From NCBI RefSeq assembly GCF_048323695.1, contig NZ_JBLWFT010000004.1, positions 186,001-250,000 on the forward strand: DNA of 64,000 nucleotides. The letters are read 5' to 3'. Positions 1 to 7,670 of this stretch are shown one piece after another (position 1 is the stretch's first letter; each line of letters begins with the position of its first letter). Below the pieces are notes generated by a model, which was given only the letters and a program-made list of their open reading frames with translations, was not told the DNA's origin and searched no databases. A program made the translations under genes and the position numbers. Source of the DNA: Aquisalimonas sp007126095 (GTDB lineage: Bacteria > Pseudomonadota > Gammaproteobacteria > Nitrococcales > Aquisalimonadaceae).

Positions 1-542
1 ACGGCATCTTTCTGATCCTGATCTTCGCCTTCCTGGTGCCGGTGCTGCCCGCCGGCGGCATGGTGGACATTCCACCGCCGGAGGACAGCTGGGCCTACGC
101 CGCCAGTGTCATGCGCCACATGGTGCTGCCGGTGGCCGCCATGTTCATCTCGTCGATCTTCATCTCCATCTACTCGTGGCGGACATTCTTCCTCATCCAC
201 TCCAGCGAGGATTACGTGGAGATGGCGCGGGCCAAAGGGTTGCCGTCGTCGCTGATCGAGCGGCGCTACATCCTGCGGCCGACGCTGTCCCCCATCGTCA
301 CGAGCTTCGCACTCATGCTGATCGGGTTGTGGAGCGGTGCCATCATCCTGGAGCAGGTGTTCAACTGGCCTGGCCTCGGCACGCTGCTGTTCCAGGCCAT
401 CGGCTACCGGGACACGCCGGTGATCATCGGCTCCGTGGTGATCTTCGCCTACCTGCTGGCGCTGACGGTGTTCCTGCTGGATATCCTCTACGCCATTCTC
501 GATCCGCGTGTGCGGGTGGGCATCGAGGGGGACAACCGATGA
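1..542 (+). CDS. ABC transporter permease, DppB/OppB type (5' end cut by window)
   Basis: Inner-membrane permease subunit of a peptide/nickel-type ABC importer. Only the C-terminal ~179 residues are in the window; the frame is open from base 3 and ends at the TGA at 540-542. The cytoplasmic coupling loop is visible (EMARAKG, then RRYILRPTLSPI), the EAA-type segment that contacts the ATPase in this family, followed by hydrophobic segments and the usual short tail (LDPRVRVG). The stop overlaps the start of the second permease (ATGA), so the two are translationally coupled. The substrate cannot be read from the sequence, and no solute-binding protein is in the window. Confidence 0.9.
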   Translation, partial: GIFLILIFAFLVPVLPAGGMVDIPPPEDSWAYAASVMRHMVLPVAAMFISSIFISIYSWRTFFLIHSSEDYVEMARAKGLPSSLIERRYILRPTLSPIVTSFALMLIGLWSGAIILEQVFNWPGLGTLLFQAIGYRDTPVIIGSVVIFAYLLALTVFLLDILYAILDPRVRVGIEGDNR

Positions 543-1870
543 ATCGCTGGTTGAGCGGCCTGCGCGAGCTGCGGCAGTACCCGTCCGCCATCGGCGGCAT
601 GGCGTTGATCGCGTTCCTGATCGGGCTGTCTGTCTATACCGTCATCGTTATTCCCTACTCCCAGGCCCTGGAGCAGTGGCGGGGTGGTGAACAGTGGCAG
701 ATGCATCCGGTCAACGCCGGGCCCGTGTGGGCGGATCGCCTGCTGGGCGGCAACAAGCCCGAGACCATTACCGTCAGTAGTGACGACGCCACTGTGGAGG
801 AGCGGACGTTTGACGGCGGTCGGCAGCTGCGCATCCCTCTTGGGTTTGATTTCACCTACGACGACTTTCCCAGCGAAATCAACCTGTTCCTGCAGTCCCG
901 CGGGACGGAGCGGCAGGGGTTCGTGCGCCTGAGCTGGCGGACCCCCGACGGCGACACCATCCCGCTCGGCACCCAGCGCATTGCCAGGGACGACCGCGTG
1001 TCGATCTCCCAGAACCGGTCCCTGGAGGGGCGTCTGGGTCAGCCGCCGCACATCGGCCTGTTCGCGGGAGCTGACCCGGGCGACAATCCGGAGCCCGTGG
1101 CCGGCCGGTACGAGCTGGTGGTGGATGCCATGCTGTTTGGCGACGACCCGACGCTGAGCGCCGAGCTGGCGGTCTACGGGCGTGTGCACGGTATCGCCGG
1201 CACCGACCACCAGCGCCGCGATCTCATGGTGGCACTGCTCTGGGGGACGCCCGTGGCGCTGGCGTTCGGGTTGCTGGCGGCGGTGGGGACCACCGTCACC
1301 ACGCTGGTGATCGCCGCGGCAGGGGTGTGGTTCGGCGGGTTGGTGGACGCCACCATCCAGCGGCTCACGGAGGTGAACATCATACTGCCGCTGCTGCCGA
1401 TACTGGTCATGGTCGGCACCCTCTACTCCACCAGTATCTGGCTGATGCTCGGCGTGGTGATTGCGCTGGGCATCTTCAGCGCGGGTATCAAGATGTACCG
1501 CGCCATGCTGCTGCCCATCCGGCAGGCGCCCTACATCGAGGCGGCGCGGGCGTACGGGGCGAGCAACACGCGCATCATCATGCGCTACATGATCCCGCGC
1601 ATACTGCCGGTGCTGATCCCGACCTTTGTCACGCTGATCCCCACCTACGTCTTCCTGGAGGCCTCGCTTGCGGTGCTGGGCCTGGGCGACCCGGTGCTGC
1701 CCACCTGGGGCAAGGTACTCAACGACGCCCAGGTGCAGAGCGCGCTGTACAACGGTTTCTATTACTGGGTGGTATCGCCGGCGCTGCTGCTCATGCTCAC
1801 CGGTCTCGGCTTTGCCATGCTCGGCTTCGCGCTGGACCGGGTGTTCAATCCCCGGCTGAGGACGCAGTAA
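539..1870 (+). CDS. ABC transporter permease, DppC/OppC type with large periplasmic insertion
   Basis: Second inner-membrane permease of the importer, 443 residues; DppC/OppC proteins are usually near 300. The first helix (about residues 20-40) is followed by some 185 mostly polar residues (about 41-225) before the conserved permease core begins near residue 230. That core has the EAA loop (EAARAYGASNTRIIMRYMIP) and the LEASLAVLGLG segment. The ATG at 539 overlaps the upstream stop; the long upstream open frame is a shadow of the first permease. The inserted segment is probably extracytoplasmic and could form a docking or substrate-handling domain, but I recognise no family in it. Confidence 0.9.
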   Translation: MNRWLSGLRELRQYPSAIGGMALIAFLIGLSVYTVIVIPYSQALEQWRGGEQWQMHPVNAGPVWADRLLGGNKPETITVSSDDATVEERTFDGGRQLRIPLGFDFTYDDFPSEINLFLQSRGTERQGFVRLSWRTPDGDTIPLGTQRIARDDRVSISQNRSLEGRLGQPPHIGLFAGADPGDNPEPVAGRYELVVDAMLFGDDPTLSAELAVYGRVHGIAGTDHQRRDLMVALLWGTPVALAFGLLAAVGTTVTTLVIAAAGVWFGGLVDATIQRLTEVNIILPLLPILVMVGTLYSTSIWLMLGVVIALGIFSAGIKMYRAMLLPIRQAPYIEAARAYGASNTRIIMRYMIPRILPVLIPTFVTLIPTYVFLEASLAVLGLGDPVLPTWGKVLNDAQVQSALYNGFYYWVVSPALLLMLTGLGFAMLGFALDRVFNPRLRTQ

Positions 1871-1872
1871 CC

Positions 1873-2859
1873 ATGGTGGAGAAGACCCTGCTCAGCGTGG
1901 AGAACCTGCAGCTGCACTACCAGACCCGCCGCGGCATCGCCCGGGCGGTGGATGGCGTGAGCTTTGACATCCGTGCCAACGAGGCGCTGGTGGTGCTGGG
2001 GGAGTCGGGCTGCGGCAAGAGCTCCCTGGCGAAGGCGCTGCTGCGCGTGCTGCCGCGCAACGTGCACCGCTTCTCCGGCCGCATCATGCTGGGCGAGACG
2101 GATATCATGAACCTGGGCCAGGAGGCGTTCCGCCGCGACGTCCAGTGGACCCGCATTGCCATGGTCATGCAGGCGGCCATGAACGCCCTCAACCCCGTGG
2201 TGCGGGTGGGCGAGCAGGTGGCGGAGCCGTTGCGCGTGCACCTGGGGTGGTCGCGGCAGCGGTCACTGGAGCGGGTGGCAAAGACCTTTGAGCTGGTGGG
2301 CGTGTCCACCGATTTCCTGCAGCGCTACCCGTTCGAGCTCTCCGGCGGCATGCGTCAGCGCGTCGTGCTCGCCATGGCGCTCGTCACCGAGCCCGAGCTG
2401 GTGATCCTCGACGAGCCTACATCGGCCCTGGACGTGCTGACCCAGGCCAGCATCATGAACGTGCTCAAGCGCATCAAGCAGGAGCAGGGCACCAGTTTCA
2501 TGCTGATCACGCACGACGTGGCCACCTCCAGCGAGATCGCCGACCGCGTTGCCCTGATGTATGCCGGCCAGGTCGTGGAAGTGGCCGATGCCGGCGACTT
2601 CTTCCACCAGCCCGCGCACCCCTACTCGCAGATGCTCATGGCCAGCGTGCCGCGGCTGCGCCAGGAAGACGAGCCGGCACATATCCCCGGGCAGCCGCCG
2701 GATCTCATCGGCGTTCCGGAAGGCTGCCGGTTCGCGGACCGGTGCCCGTCGCGTTTCCAGCGGTGTGACCGTGAGCCGGAACCGTTCCGGGTCTCCGCCC
2801 GCAGGCATGTGCGCTGCTGGCTGCACGCCCCCGATGCCACAGGTGGAGGTGACTCATGA
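1873..2859 (+). CDS. ABC transporter ATP-binding protein, DppD/OppD type
   Basis: Cytoplasmic ATPase of the peptide/nickel-type importer, 328 residues. Visible motifs are Walker A (GESGCGKSS), ABC signature (LSGGMRQRVVLAMAL), Walker B with catalytic Glu (LVILDEPTSALD) and the H-loop (ITHD). The C-terminal oligopeptide/dipeptide extension carries the cysteine-containing GCRFADRCP segment typical of DppD/DppF-family ATPases. The start is the ATG two bases after the permease stop. The next ATPase overlaps its stop codon (ATGA), and the two probably act as a heterodimer on the two permeases. Confidence 0.93.
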   Translation: MVEKTLLSVENLQLHYQTRRGIARAVDGVSFDIRANEALVVLGESGCGKSSLAKALLRVLPRNVHRFSGRIMLGETDIMNLGQEAFRRDVQWTRIAMVMQAAMNALNPVVRVGEQVAEPLRVHLGWSRQRSLERVAKTFELVGVSTDFLQRYPFELSGGMRQRVVLAMALVTEPELVILDEPTSALDVLTQASIMNVLKRIKQEQGTSFMLITHDVATSSEIADRVALMYAGQVVEVADAGDFFHQPAHPYSQMLMASVPRLRQEDEPAHIPGQPPDLIGVPEGCRFADRCPSRFQRCDREPEPFRVSARRHVRCWLHAPDATGGGDS

Positions 2860-3869
2860 GTGCCATGCCCGATACGGCCGCCGCCCCGGCGCAGTCCACG
2901 CCGTTGCTGTCGGTGCGGGATCTCCACACGTGGTTCGAGCTGCGGCAGTGGGGGTTTCTGCGGGTCGGCTCCGTGCGCGCCGTGGATGGCGTCAGCTTTG
3001 ATCTTGCTCGCGGCGAGTCGGTCGCGTTCGTGGGTGAGTCCGGCTGCGGCAAGAGCTCCCTGGCGCGCACCCTGTTGGGGCTGTACCGGCCCACCAGCGG
3101 CGACGTGGTCTTTGACGGCCACCACCTGAGTGAGCTCGCGGGCAAGGACATGCAGTGGTACCGCGCCAGTGTCGGCTATGTGCAGCAGGATCCCTACGGC
3201 GCATTGCCGCCGTTCATGGATGTCCGCCGCATCCTCGCCGAGCCGTTGCGTATTCACGGCGTCACCGATCGCCAGGAGCAGGAACGGCGGATCCGGCAGG
3301 TGCTGGATGAGGTGCGCCTTGGGCCGGCCGAAGCCGTGCTGGAGAAGTTTCCGCACATGCTTAGCGGTGGCCAGCAGCAGCGCGTGGTGATCGCCCGGGC
3401 GCTGGTTCTGGAGCCGTCCATGATCATCGCCGACGAGCCGGTGTCCATGCTCGACGCCTCGGTGCGGGTGGAGATTCTCAACCTGTTGCGCCGGATTCAG
3501 ACGGAGAGGGAGCTGACCCTCGCCTTCATCACCCACGATCTCTCCACCGTGCGCCACTATGCAGACCGGATCTTCGTCATGTATGCGGGGCGCGTGGTGG
3601 AACAGGCGCCGGTCAGCGAGTTGCTGGATCACCCGCAGCACCCCTATACCCAGGCCCTGCTTGCGGCCATTGCCGATGTGGATGCGGCCAATGCGCAGCA
3701 CCAGCGCGAGGTGCCTCTGGGTGAGCCGCCGAGCCTGCTGCACCCGCCGCCGGGGTGCCGCTTTCACCCTCGTTGCCCGCAGGCCATGGCCGGCACCTGC
3801 GACGTGGATGACCCGCCCGTGTTCGAGCCGCGCCCGGGGCACCAGTCCGCCTGCTGGCTGCACCGGTAG
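2856..3869 (+). CDS. ABC transporter ATP-binding protein, DppF/OppF type
   Basis: Second ATPase of the importer, 337 residues. It has Walker A (GESGCGKSS), signature (LSGGQQQRVVIARAL), Walker B (MIIADEPVSMLD), the H-loop (FITHD) and the cysteine-bearing C-terminal segment (GCRFHPRCP). The Walker B line reads ADEP rather than LDEP, a common variant. The start overlaps the stop of the upstream ATPase by four bases, and its own TAG overlaps the GTG of the next small gene. The four transporter genes form one tightly packed transcription unit whose promoter lies before the window. Confidence 0.93.
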   Translation: MSAMPDTAAAPAQSTPLLSVRDLHTWFELRQWGFLRVGSVRAVDGVSFDLARGESVAFVGESGCGKSSLARTLLGLYRPTSGDVVFDGHHLSELAGKDMQWYRASVGYVQQDPYGALPPFMDVRRILAEPLRIHGVTDRQEQERRIRQVLDEVRLGPAEAVLEKFPHMLSGGQQQRVVIARALVLEPSMIIADEPVSMLDASVRVEILNLLRRIQTERELTLAFITHDLSTVRHYADRIFVMYAGRVVEQAPVSELLDHPQHPYTQALLAAIADVDAANAQHQREVPLGEPPSLLHPPPGCRFHPRCPQAMAGTCDVDDPPVFEPRPGHQSACWLHR

Positions 3870-4057
3870 TGTGGCGCGCGGCCGCGTGGCTGGTGGCGGG
3901 GGCGCTGATCGCGCTGGCGGCACTGGCGGTGCTTCTGGCCATGGTCGCCGGCGCCCTGGAGGTCGGCCTGATGCGTTCGCTGCTGGCCTACGCCGCGCTG
4001 TTCGCAGGTGTCTTCATCGCCCTGGGCGGCATTCTGCGGCTCCTCAGGGCTGGCTGA
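3869..4057 (+). CDS. small two-helix membrane protein, unknown
   Basis: A 62-residue, very hydrophobic protein with two predicted membrane helices (about residues 5-28 and 36-55) and an Arg-containing C-terminus. It starts at a GTG overlapping the TAG of the upstream ATPase, which suggests translational coupling to the importer operon. Its 3' end overlaps by 14 bases the convergent diguanylate cyclase. I do not recognise a family; the good coupling and strong hydrophobicity argue that it is real, its small size argues for caution. Confidence 0.6.
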   Translation: MWRAAAWLVAGALIALAALAVLLAMVAGALEVGLMRSLLAYAALFAGVFIALGGILRLLRAG

Positions 4058-5168
4058 TGACGCGGTTGCGGCCTGCGTGCTTGGCGGCATAGAGCGCCTG
4101 ATCCGCCTTGAAGTACAGAGTGTTGAAGTTGATCCCCTTGTCCGGGTGACCGGTCGTGACGCCGATACTGACGGTGAGGGTGGGGCCAGACCGGACCACT
4201 GGCAACGGCAGACTCTCCACCGAGCGGCGCAGCCGCTCGCACAGCTCCTGTGCGCCGCATTCGTCCGTCTCGGGCATCAGCAGCCCGAACTCCTCGCCGC
4301 CGATACGCGCCAGCAGATCGGTCCGCCGCACCTGCCGGCCCAGGTGCTGAGCCAGGGTGCGCAGAACGGCGTCGCCCACGGGATGGCCATCCTGATCGTT
4401 GATGGCCTTGAAGTGGTCTGCATCGATCAGGGCCAGGCTGACCGGTCGCCTGTTGCGTAGGGCCAGGGACAGCGTCTGTTCCATGCGCTGCACCATGGCG
4501 CGCCGGTTGGGCAGGCCGGTCAGCGAATCGGTGACGGTCAGCTGTTCCAGCGCTGCCTTCTGGCCGACGACCTTGTCGATGGTCCACAGCAGAACGCCGA
4601 TGATGGTCAGGACCACAACGCCCAGCGCCACAACGGCAACGGACAGCCAGTGGGTCAGTCGCCGCTGCTCCGCCGCGGCGGCGTGGTTGATCTGGTGCAA
4701 CTGGCTGTAGATGAACGCCAGGGTGTCCTCCACCTCCATGGCGAGCATGTCCAGTTCCTCGTGCACCTCGGGATGGCCAACGGCGAGCTCCACCAATGCC
4801 TCCAGACGCGGCAGGCGCGCGTTGACGTCGTCGAACTCGGCGATGACCGGGCCGTAGTCGGCCGGATCCAGCTCGCGCTGTTCCAGGCCGTGGCGGGTGG
4901 TGTGTTCGCGGCTGCGAATGACGGCCAGTGTGGTCAGGAGCTGTTCCCGGTGCTCCGGGCGAGGGTGAGCGAGCAGTGCCTCGGTGTGGTAGCGCAGCAT
5001 GCTGGTTTCGTGCTGACCGCGGACCAGGTTGCTGGCGAAGGCGGTGTAGTCCGCGCCGATGTAACGGCCGGCGCTGTCGATGAACAGCCACGAGGCCGTC
5101 CCCAGCGTCGTCACCAGCAGCGCGAACGCTGCCGTCAGCGCATAGCGCAGCCGGCGGCGCGGGTTCAT
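4044..5168 (-). CDS. membrane-bound diguanylate cyclase (GGEEF)
   Basis: Predicted to make cyclic di-GMP from two GTP. Of 374 residues, the first helix spans about 8-27, an extracytoplasmic mostly helical sensor region about 28-165, the second helix about 170-192, and a GGDEF domain fills the C-terminal half. The active-site signature is GGEEF (290-294), and an RxxD product-inhibition site (R281-D284) lies five residues before it, so both catalysis and feedback inhibition look intact. The ATG overlaps the stop of the upstream periplasmic protein by four bases. A longer start at 5195 is possible but lies inside that gene. Confidence 0.88.
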   Translation of the reverse strand: MNPRRRLRYALTAAFALLVTTLGTASWLFIDSAGRYIGADYTAFASNLVRGQHETSMLRYHTEALLAHPRPEHREQLLTTLAVIRSREHTTRHGLEQRELDPADYGPVIAEFDDVNARLPRLEALVELAVGHPEVHEELDMLAMEVEDTLAFIYSQLHQINHAAAAEQRRLTHWLSVAVVALGVVVLTIIGVLLWTIDKVVGQKAALEQLTVTDSLTGLPNRRAMVQRMEQTLSLALRNRRPVSLALIDADHFKAINDQDGHPVGDAVLRTLAQHLGRQVRRTDLLARIGGEEFGLLMPETDECGAQELCERLRRSVESLPLPVVRSGPTLTVSIGVTTGHPDKGINFNTLYFKADQALYAAKHAGRNRVISQP

Positions 5169-5665
5169 CGCGCGCGGATCTCGATGATGGCCCACATCCA
5201 GTCGGTCATGGCCGTTTCTCCAGCGAGGACTGCCTCTTCCTCGTCCGGTACGATCAGCATCAACGGCCCGAGCATGTCCCTGGGCACGGGCTCCCCCTGG
5301 AAGCGGGTAATCAGCAGGAATCCGCGATCCGCCACCTCCTGCGGCTCCAGGAAGATGGTGTAGTCGTCTGCGGCGATGAACCGCATGCGACGCGCGTCGT
5401 CCAGCGCATGCGCTTCCACGAACTCCTGCAGTTTAACCCCGGTGAATACGCCTTCCAGCCCCTCGAAGTGGGTGATGTCCGCCTCGTACAGGCCAACGGA
5501 TTCAATGTCCGCCAGTGACAGGGTTTCGCGTTCGCCACCCTGGACAAGGGTCAGTACGGGGGTGTCGTCGTCCGTCGGGGGCTCGGCGCTCGGTTCCATC
5601 GCTCCTGCCACCCCGAAGGCCGGCAGGAGCATGGCGAGAAAGCTGCCGCCGATCCGGCGCGGCAT
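5165..5665 (-). CDS. periplasmic protein with SUOX/molybdopterin-oxidoreductase-like fold, no cysteine
   Basis: A 166-residue protein with an N-terminal signal-like segment (RRIGGSFLAMLLPAFGVAGA) and a body resembling the small oxidoreductase molybdopterin-binding domain: the TLSLADIESV element, then a two-strand region ending DYTIFLEPQEVADRG and GPLMLIVPDEE. The protein has no cysteine at all, so it lacks the Cys that ligates molybdenum in sulfite-oxidase enzymes. A binding or sensory role is therefore more likely than catalysis. It sits between hemH (TGATG overlap) and a membrane GGDEF protein (ATGA overlap), which suggests it delivers a periplasmic signal to the cyclase. The fold assignment is from pattern only. 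Confidence 0.65.
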   Translation of the reverse strand: MPRRIGGSFLAMLLPAFGVAGAMEPSAEPPTDDDTPVLTLVQGGERETLSLADIESVGLYEADITHFEGLEGVFTGVKLQEFVEAHALDDARRMRFIAADDYTIFLEPQEVADRGFLLITRFQGEPVPRDMLGPLMLIVPDEEEAVLAGETAMTDWMWAIIEIRAR

Positions 5666-6765
5666 CAGTCCTCTGCTCCCAGGGCCAGGGCGCGGTCGCG
5701 GGTGGCCTGCTGGTCGCGCAGACCGCGGGGCGGGCCCCCTGCCTCCGGCCATCCCTGTACGTGCTCCATCAGCAGGTCCGTCAGCATGTCCAGGTGATCG
5801 GAGCGGTCGTTGAGGCAGCGGATGTAGCGTAACGACTCGCCGCCGTTTTCCTCGAAATACTCGGCGTTCTCCCCTTCGATCTCCTCCAGGGTCTCCAGGC
5901 AGTCCGCAGAGAACCCGGGGCAGATAACGTCCAGCGTCTTCATGCCGGCGCGGGCGAACTCGGTGACCGTCTCGTCGGTATACGGCTTCAGCCACTCCTC
6001 GTTGCCGAAACGTGACTGGAACGAGACGATCCAGTCGTCATGGGTGAGTTCCAGTTCCTCGGCAACCAGCCGCGCCGTCTTCAGGCACTGGCAGTGGTAG
6101 GGATCACCGTTCAGCAGATAGCGCTTGGGCGTGCCGTGGAAGGAGAACAGCAGTTTCTCGCCACGCCCGTGCGCCTGCCAATGCTCGCGGATGCTGTTGG
6201 CCAGGCACTGGATGTAGCGTTCGTCGTCGTGGTACTGACCGATAAAGCGCAGTTCCGGAATCCACCGCCACTGCTTGAGTTCGTCGGCGAGCGCATCAAA
6301 CGTGGATGCGGTGGTGCTCCCAGAGTACTGCGGGTACATGGGCAGGATCACCAGCCGCTCCGCGCCCTGGTCCCGGAGCTTCTGCAGACCTTCGGCCATG
6401 GACGGGCTGCCGTAGCGCATGGCCAGCTCCACCGCAACCGGGCCTTCGAGCCGCTCCGCCAGTCGTTCCCCGATGCCGCGGGTCTGCGCCTGCCCCGTTA
6501 CCAGCAGCGGCGAGCCGTCATCACTCCAGACTTCACGGTAGGCCGCGGCCGACTTCTTTGGCCGTGTCCGCAGGACGATACCGTGCAGGATGGCGCGCCA
6601 GAGGATGCGTGGTAGTTCGATGACTCGCGGGTCCGCGAGGAACTGCGCGAGGTACTTGCGCAACGCGGGCGTGGTCGGGGCATCCGGTGTTCCGAGGTTG
6701 GCGATCAGCACGCCGAGACGCGGCGTATCATCGTGGCGGAACCCCTTTTTGGCGGTATAGCGCAT
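5665..6765 (-). CDS. hemH: ferrochelatase
   Basis: Inserts Fe2+ into protoporphyrin IX in the last step of haem synthesis. At 366 residues it is close to family length. Recognisable blocks are GVLIANLGTPDAPT near the N-terminus, LLFSFHGTPKRY containing the catalytic-region His, and CPGFSADCLETLEEI near the end. The ATG at 6765 follows a 5' region with an AT-rich palindrome and a possible promoter. Its stop overlaps the start of the following SUOX-fold-like gene by one base, so haem synthesis and the c-di-GMP sensor pair are probably co-transcribed. Confidence 0.95.
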   Translation of the reverse strand: MRYTAKKGFRHDDTPRLGVLIANLGTPDAPTTPALRKYLAQFLADPRVIELPRILWRAILHGIVLRTRPKKSAAAYREVWSDDGSPLLVTGQAQTRGIGERLAERLEGPVAVELAMRYGSPSMAEGLQKLRDQGAERLVILPMYPQYSGSTTASTFDALADELKQWRWIPELRFIGQYHDDERYIQCLANSIREHWQAHGRGEKLLFSFHGTPKRYLLNGDPYHCQCLKTARLVAEELELTHDDWIVSFQSRFGNEEWLKPYTDETVTEFARAGMKTLDVICPGFSADCLETLEEIEGENAEYFEENGGESLRYIRCLNDRSDHLDMLTDLLMEHVQGWPEAGGPPRGLRDQQATRDRALALGAED

Positions 6766-6882
6766 GGACGTCTCCGTAGTGACTGATCCGGCGGTGGCGC
6801 CGAATACGGGCGAGTTTTGGTAACGGGGTGCGCGGCATCCATGGCCCGGGGGTCGGTCCGCGGAATGCCGTCTACGCGCACG

Positions 6883-6902
6883 ATAAGTTATACAGAACTT
6901 AT
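6883..6902. promoter_or_regulatory. perfect 7+7 palindrome upstream of hemH
   Basis: ATAAGTT-ATACAG-AACTTAT is a perfect inverted repeat with 7-base arms and a 6-base centre, in an AT-rich patch of an otherwise GC-rich spacer. Read on the minus strand it includes TATAAC, with a TTGCCT 15 bases before it, a weak promoter candidate about 115 bases ahead of the hemH start. It could be an operator overlapping the -10 of hemH. The regulator is unknown. Confidence 0.35.
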
Positions 6903-6937
6903 GCGCCAGGCAAATCCGATGGGCCGCATCAATCGTC

Positions 6938-6970
6938 GGCCATGGCGGCGTTTATCACACCGCCATGGCC
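6938..6970 (-). terminator. strong hairpin just downstream of the phoU-like gene
   Basis: An 11-base perfect inverted repeat, GGCCATGGCGG and CCGCCATGGCC, separated by 11 bases, starting 13 bases past the stop of the phoU-like gene (minus strand). It would fold in the 3' end of that transcript. There is no T tract, so intrinsic termination is not assured; a role in transcript end protection is equally possible. Confidence 0.4.
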
Positions 6971-6982
6971 GCGATGAACGGG

Positions 6983-7651
6983 TCAGTCTTCCGTGTAGAA
7001 ATCCAGATCCTCCACCTGCCCCAGGACGGCGGTGGCGATGTTGGCCAGATGCGCGGCGACGCGCTTGTAGTGGCGCGCGAGCAGGGAGTAGGCCACGGCT
7101 TCGTGGAATTCGATTTCGTTCTCGTCGGCGAACAGTTCCTGGATCACCTTGTCGCACTGATGCCGGATGTCGCGGACCTTGCTGAGCGCGGCTTCCGCCT
7201 TGGCTTCATCGGACTTGCGGCAGGCGTCGGAGACCATGCGGAACATCTCCACCGTCTCTTCGGCGACGTGATCCAGCGGCTCCTGATACTTGGGCACATG
7301 GAAGCCCTGGGTATAGAACTGCCCGACTTCAAAGACGTTCTTGCAGTAGTCGCCGATGCGCTCGGCATCCTTGGCGACGCTCATGAGCGCCAAGCTGACG
7401 GCCACGTCATAGCCGGGGTTGACCGTGAGATGGCGCAGCACCTTGCGCCGGATCGAGCGCTCCAGTTCGTTGATGGCGCGGTCGCGGGCGTAGATGCTGT
7501 CGCGCACATCCCGCGCCGGCACGGAGTTGTGCAGCACGTTGTTGGCGCGGATGAACATCCACGATGCGTGGTCCAGCATCTCGGTAAGTTCCGAGAAGGC
7601 CTGATCCAGTGTGTTGTCGGCGGTCAGTGCCGAATAAAGCTGTCGAAACAT
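6983..7651 (-). CDS. PhoU-like phosphate-transport accessory protein
   Basis: A 222-residue helical protein with the PhoU repeat signatures: the E/DAERIGD element (SVAKDAERIGDYCKNV) in the first half and the second bundle's LLARHYKRVAAHLANIA near the C-terminus. PhoU-like proteins are cytoplasmic regulators of phosphate uptake and often accompany or are fused to Na/phosphate cotransporters. Here it follows such a cotransporter by 19 bases on the same strand, so it probably modulates that carrier rather than a Pst system, of which there is none in the window. Confidence 0.85.
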   Translation of the reverse strand: MFRQLYSALTADNTLDQAFSELTEMLDHASWMFIRANNVLHNSVPARDVRDSIYARDRAINELERSIRRKVLRHLTVNPGYDVAVSLALMSVAKDAERIGDYCKNVFEVGQFYTQGFHVPKYQEPLDHVAEETVEMFRMVSDACRKSDEAKAEAALSKVRDIRHQCDKVIQELFADENEIEFHEAVAYSLLARHYKRVAAHLANIATAVLGQVEDLDFYTED

Positions 7652-7670
7652 TCAGTAACCCCGCGGGGCA

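Noticed and set aside
176..538. Upstream extension of the second permease
   Set aside because: Those codons lie out of frame within the first permease; the ATG at 539 overlapping its stop is the natural start.
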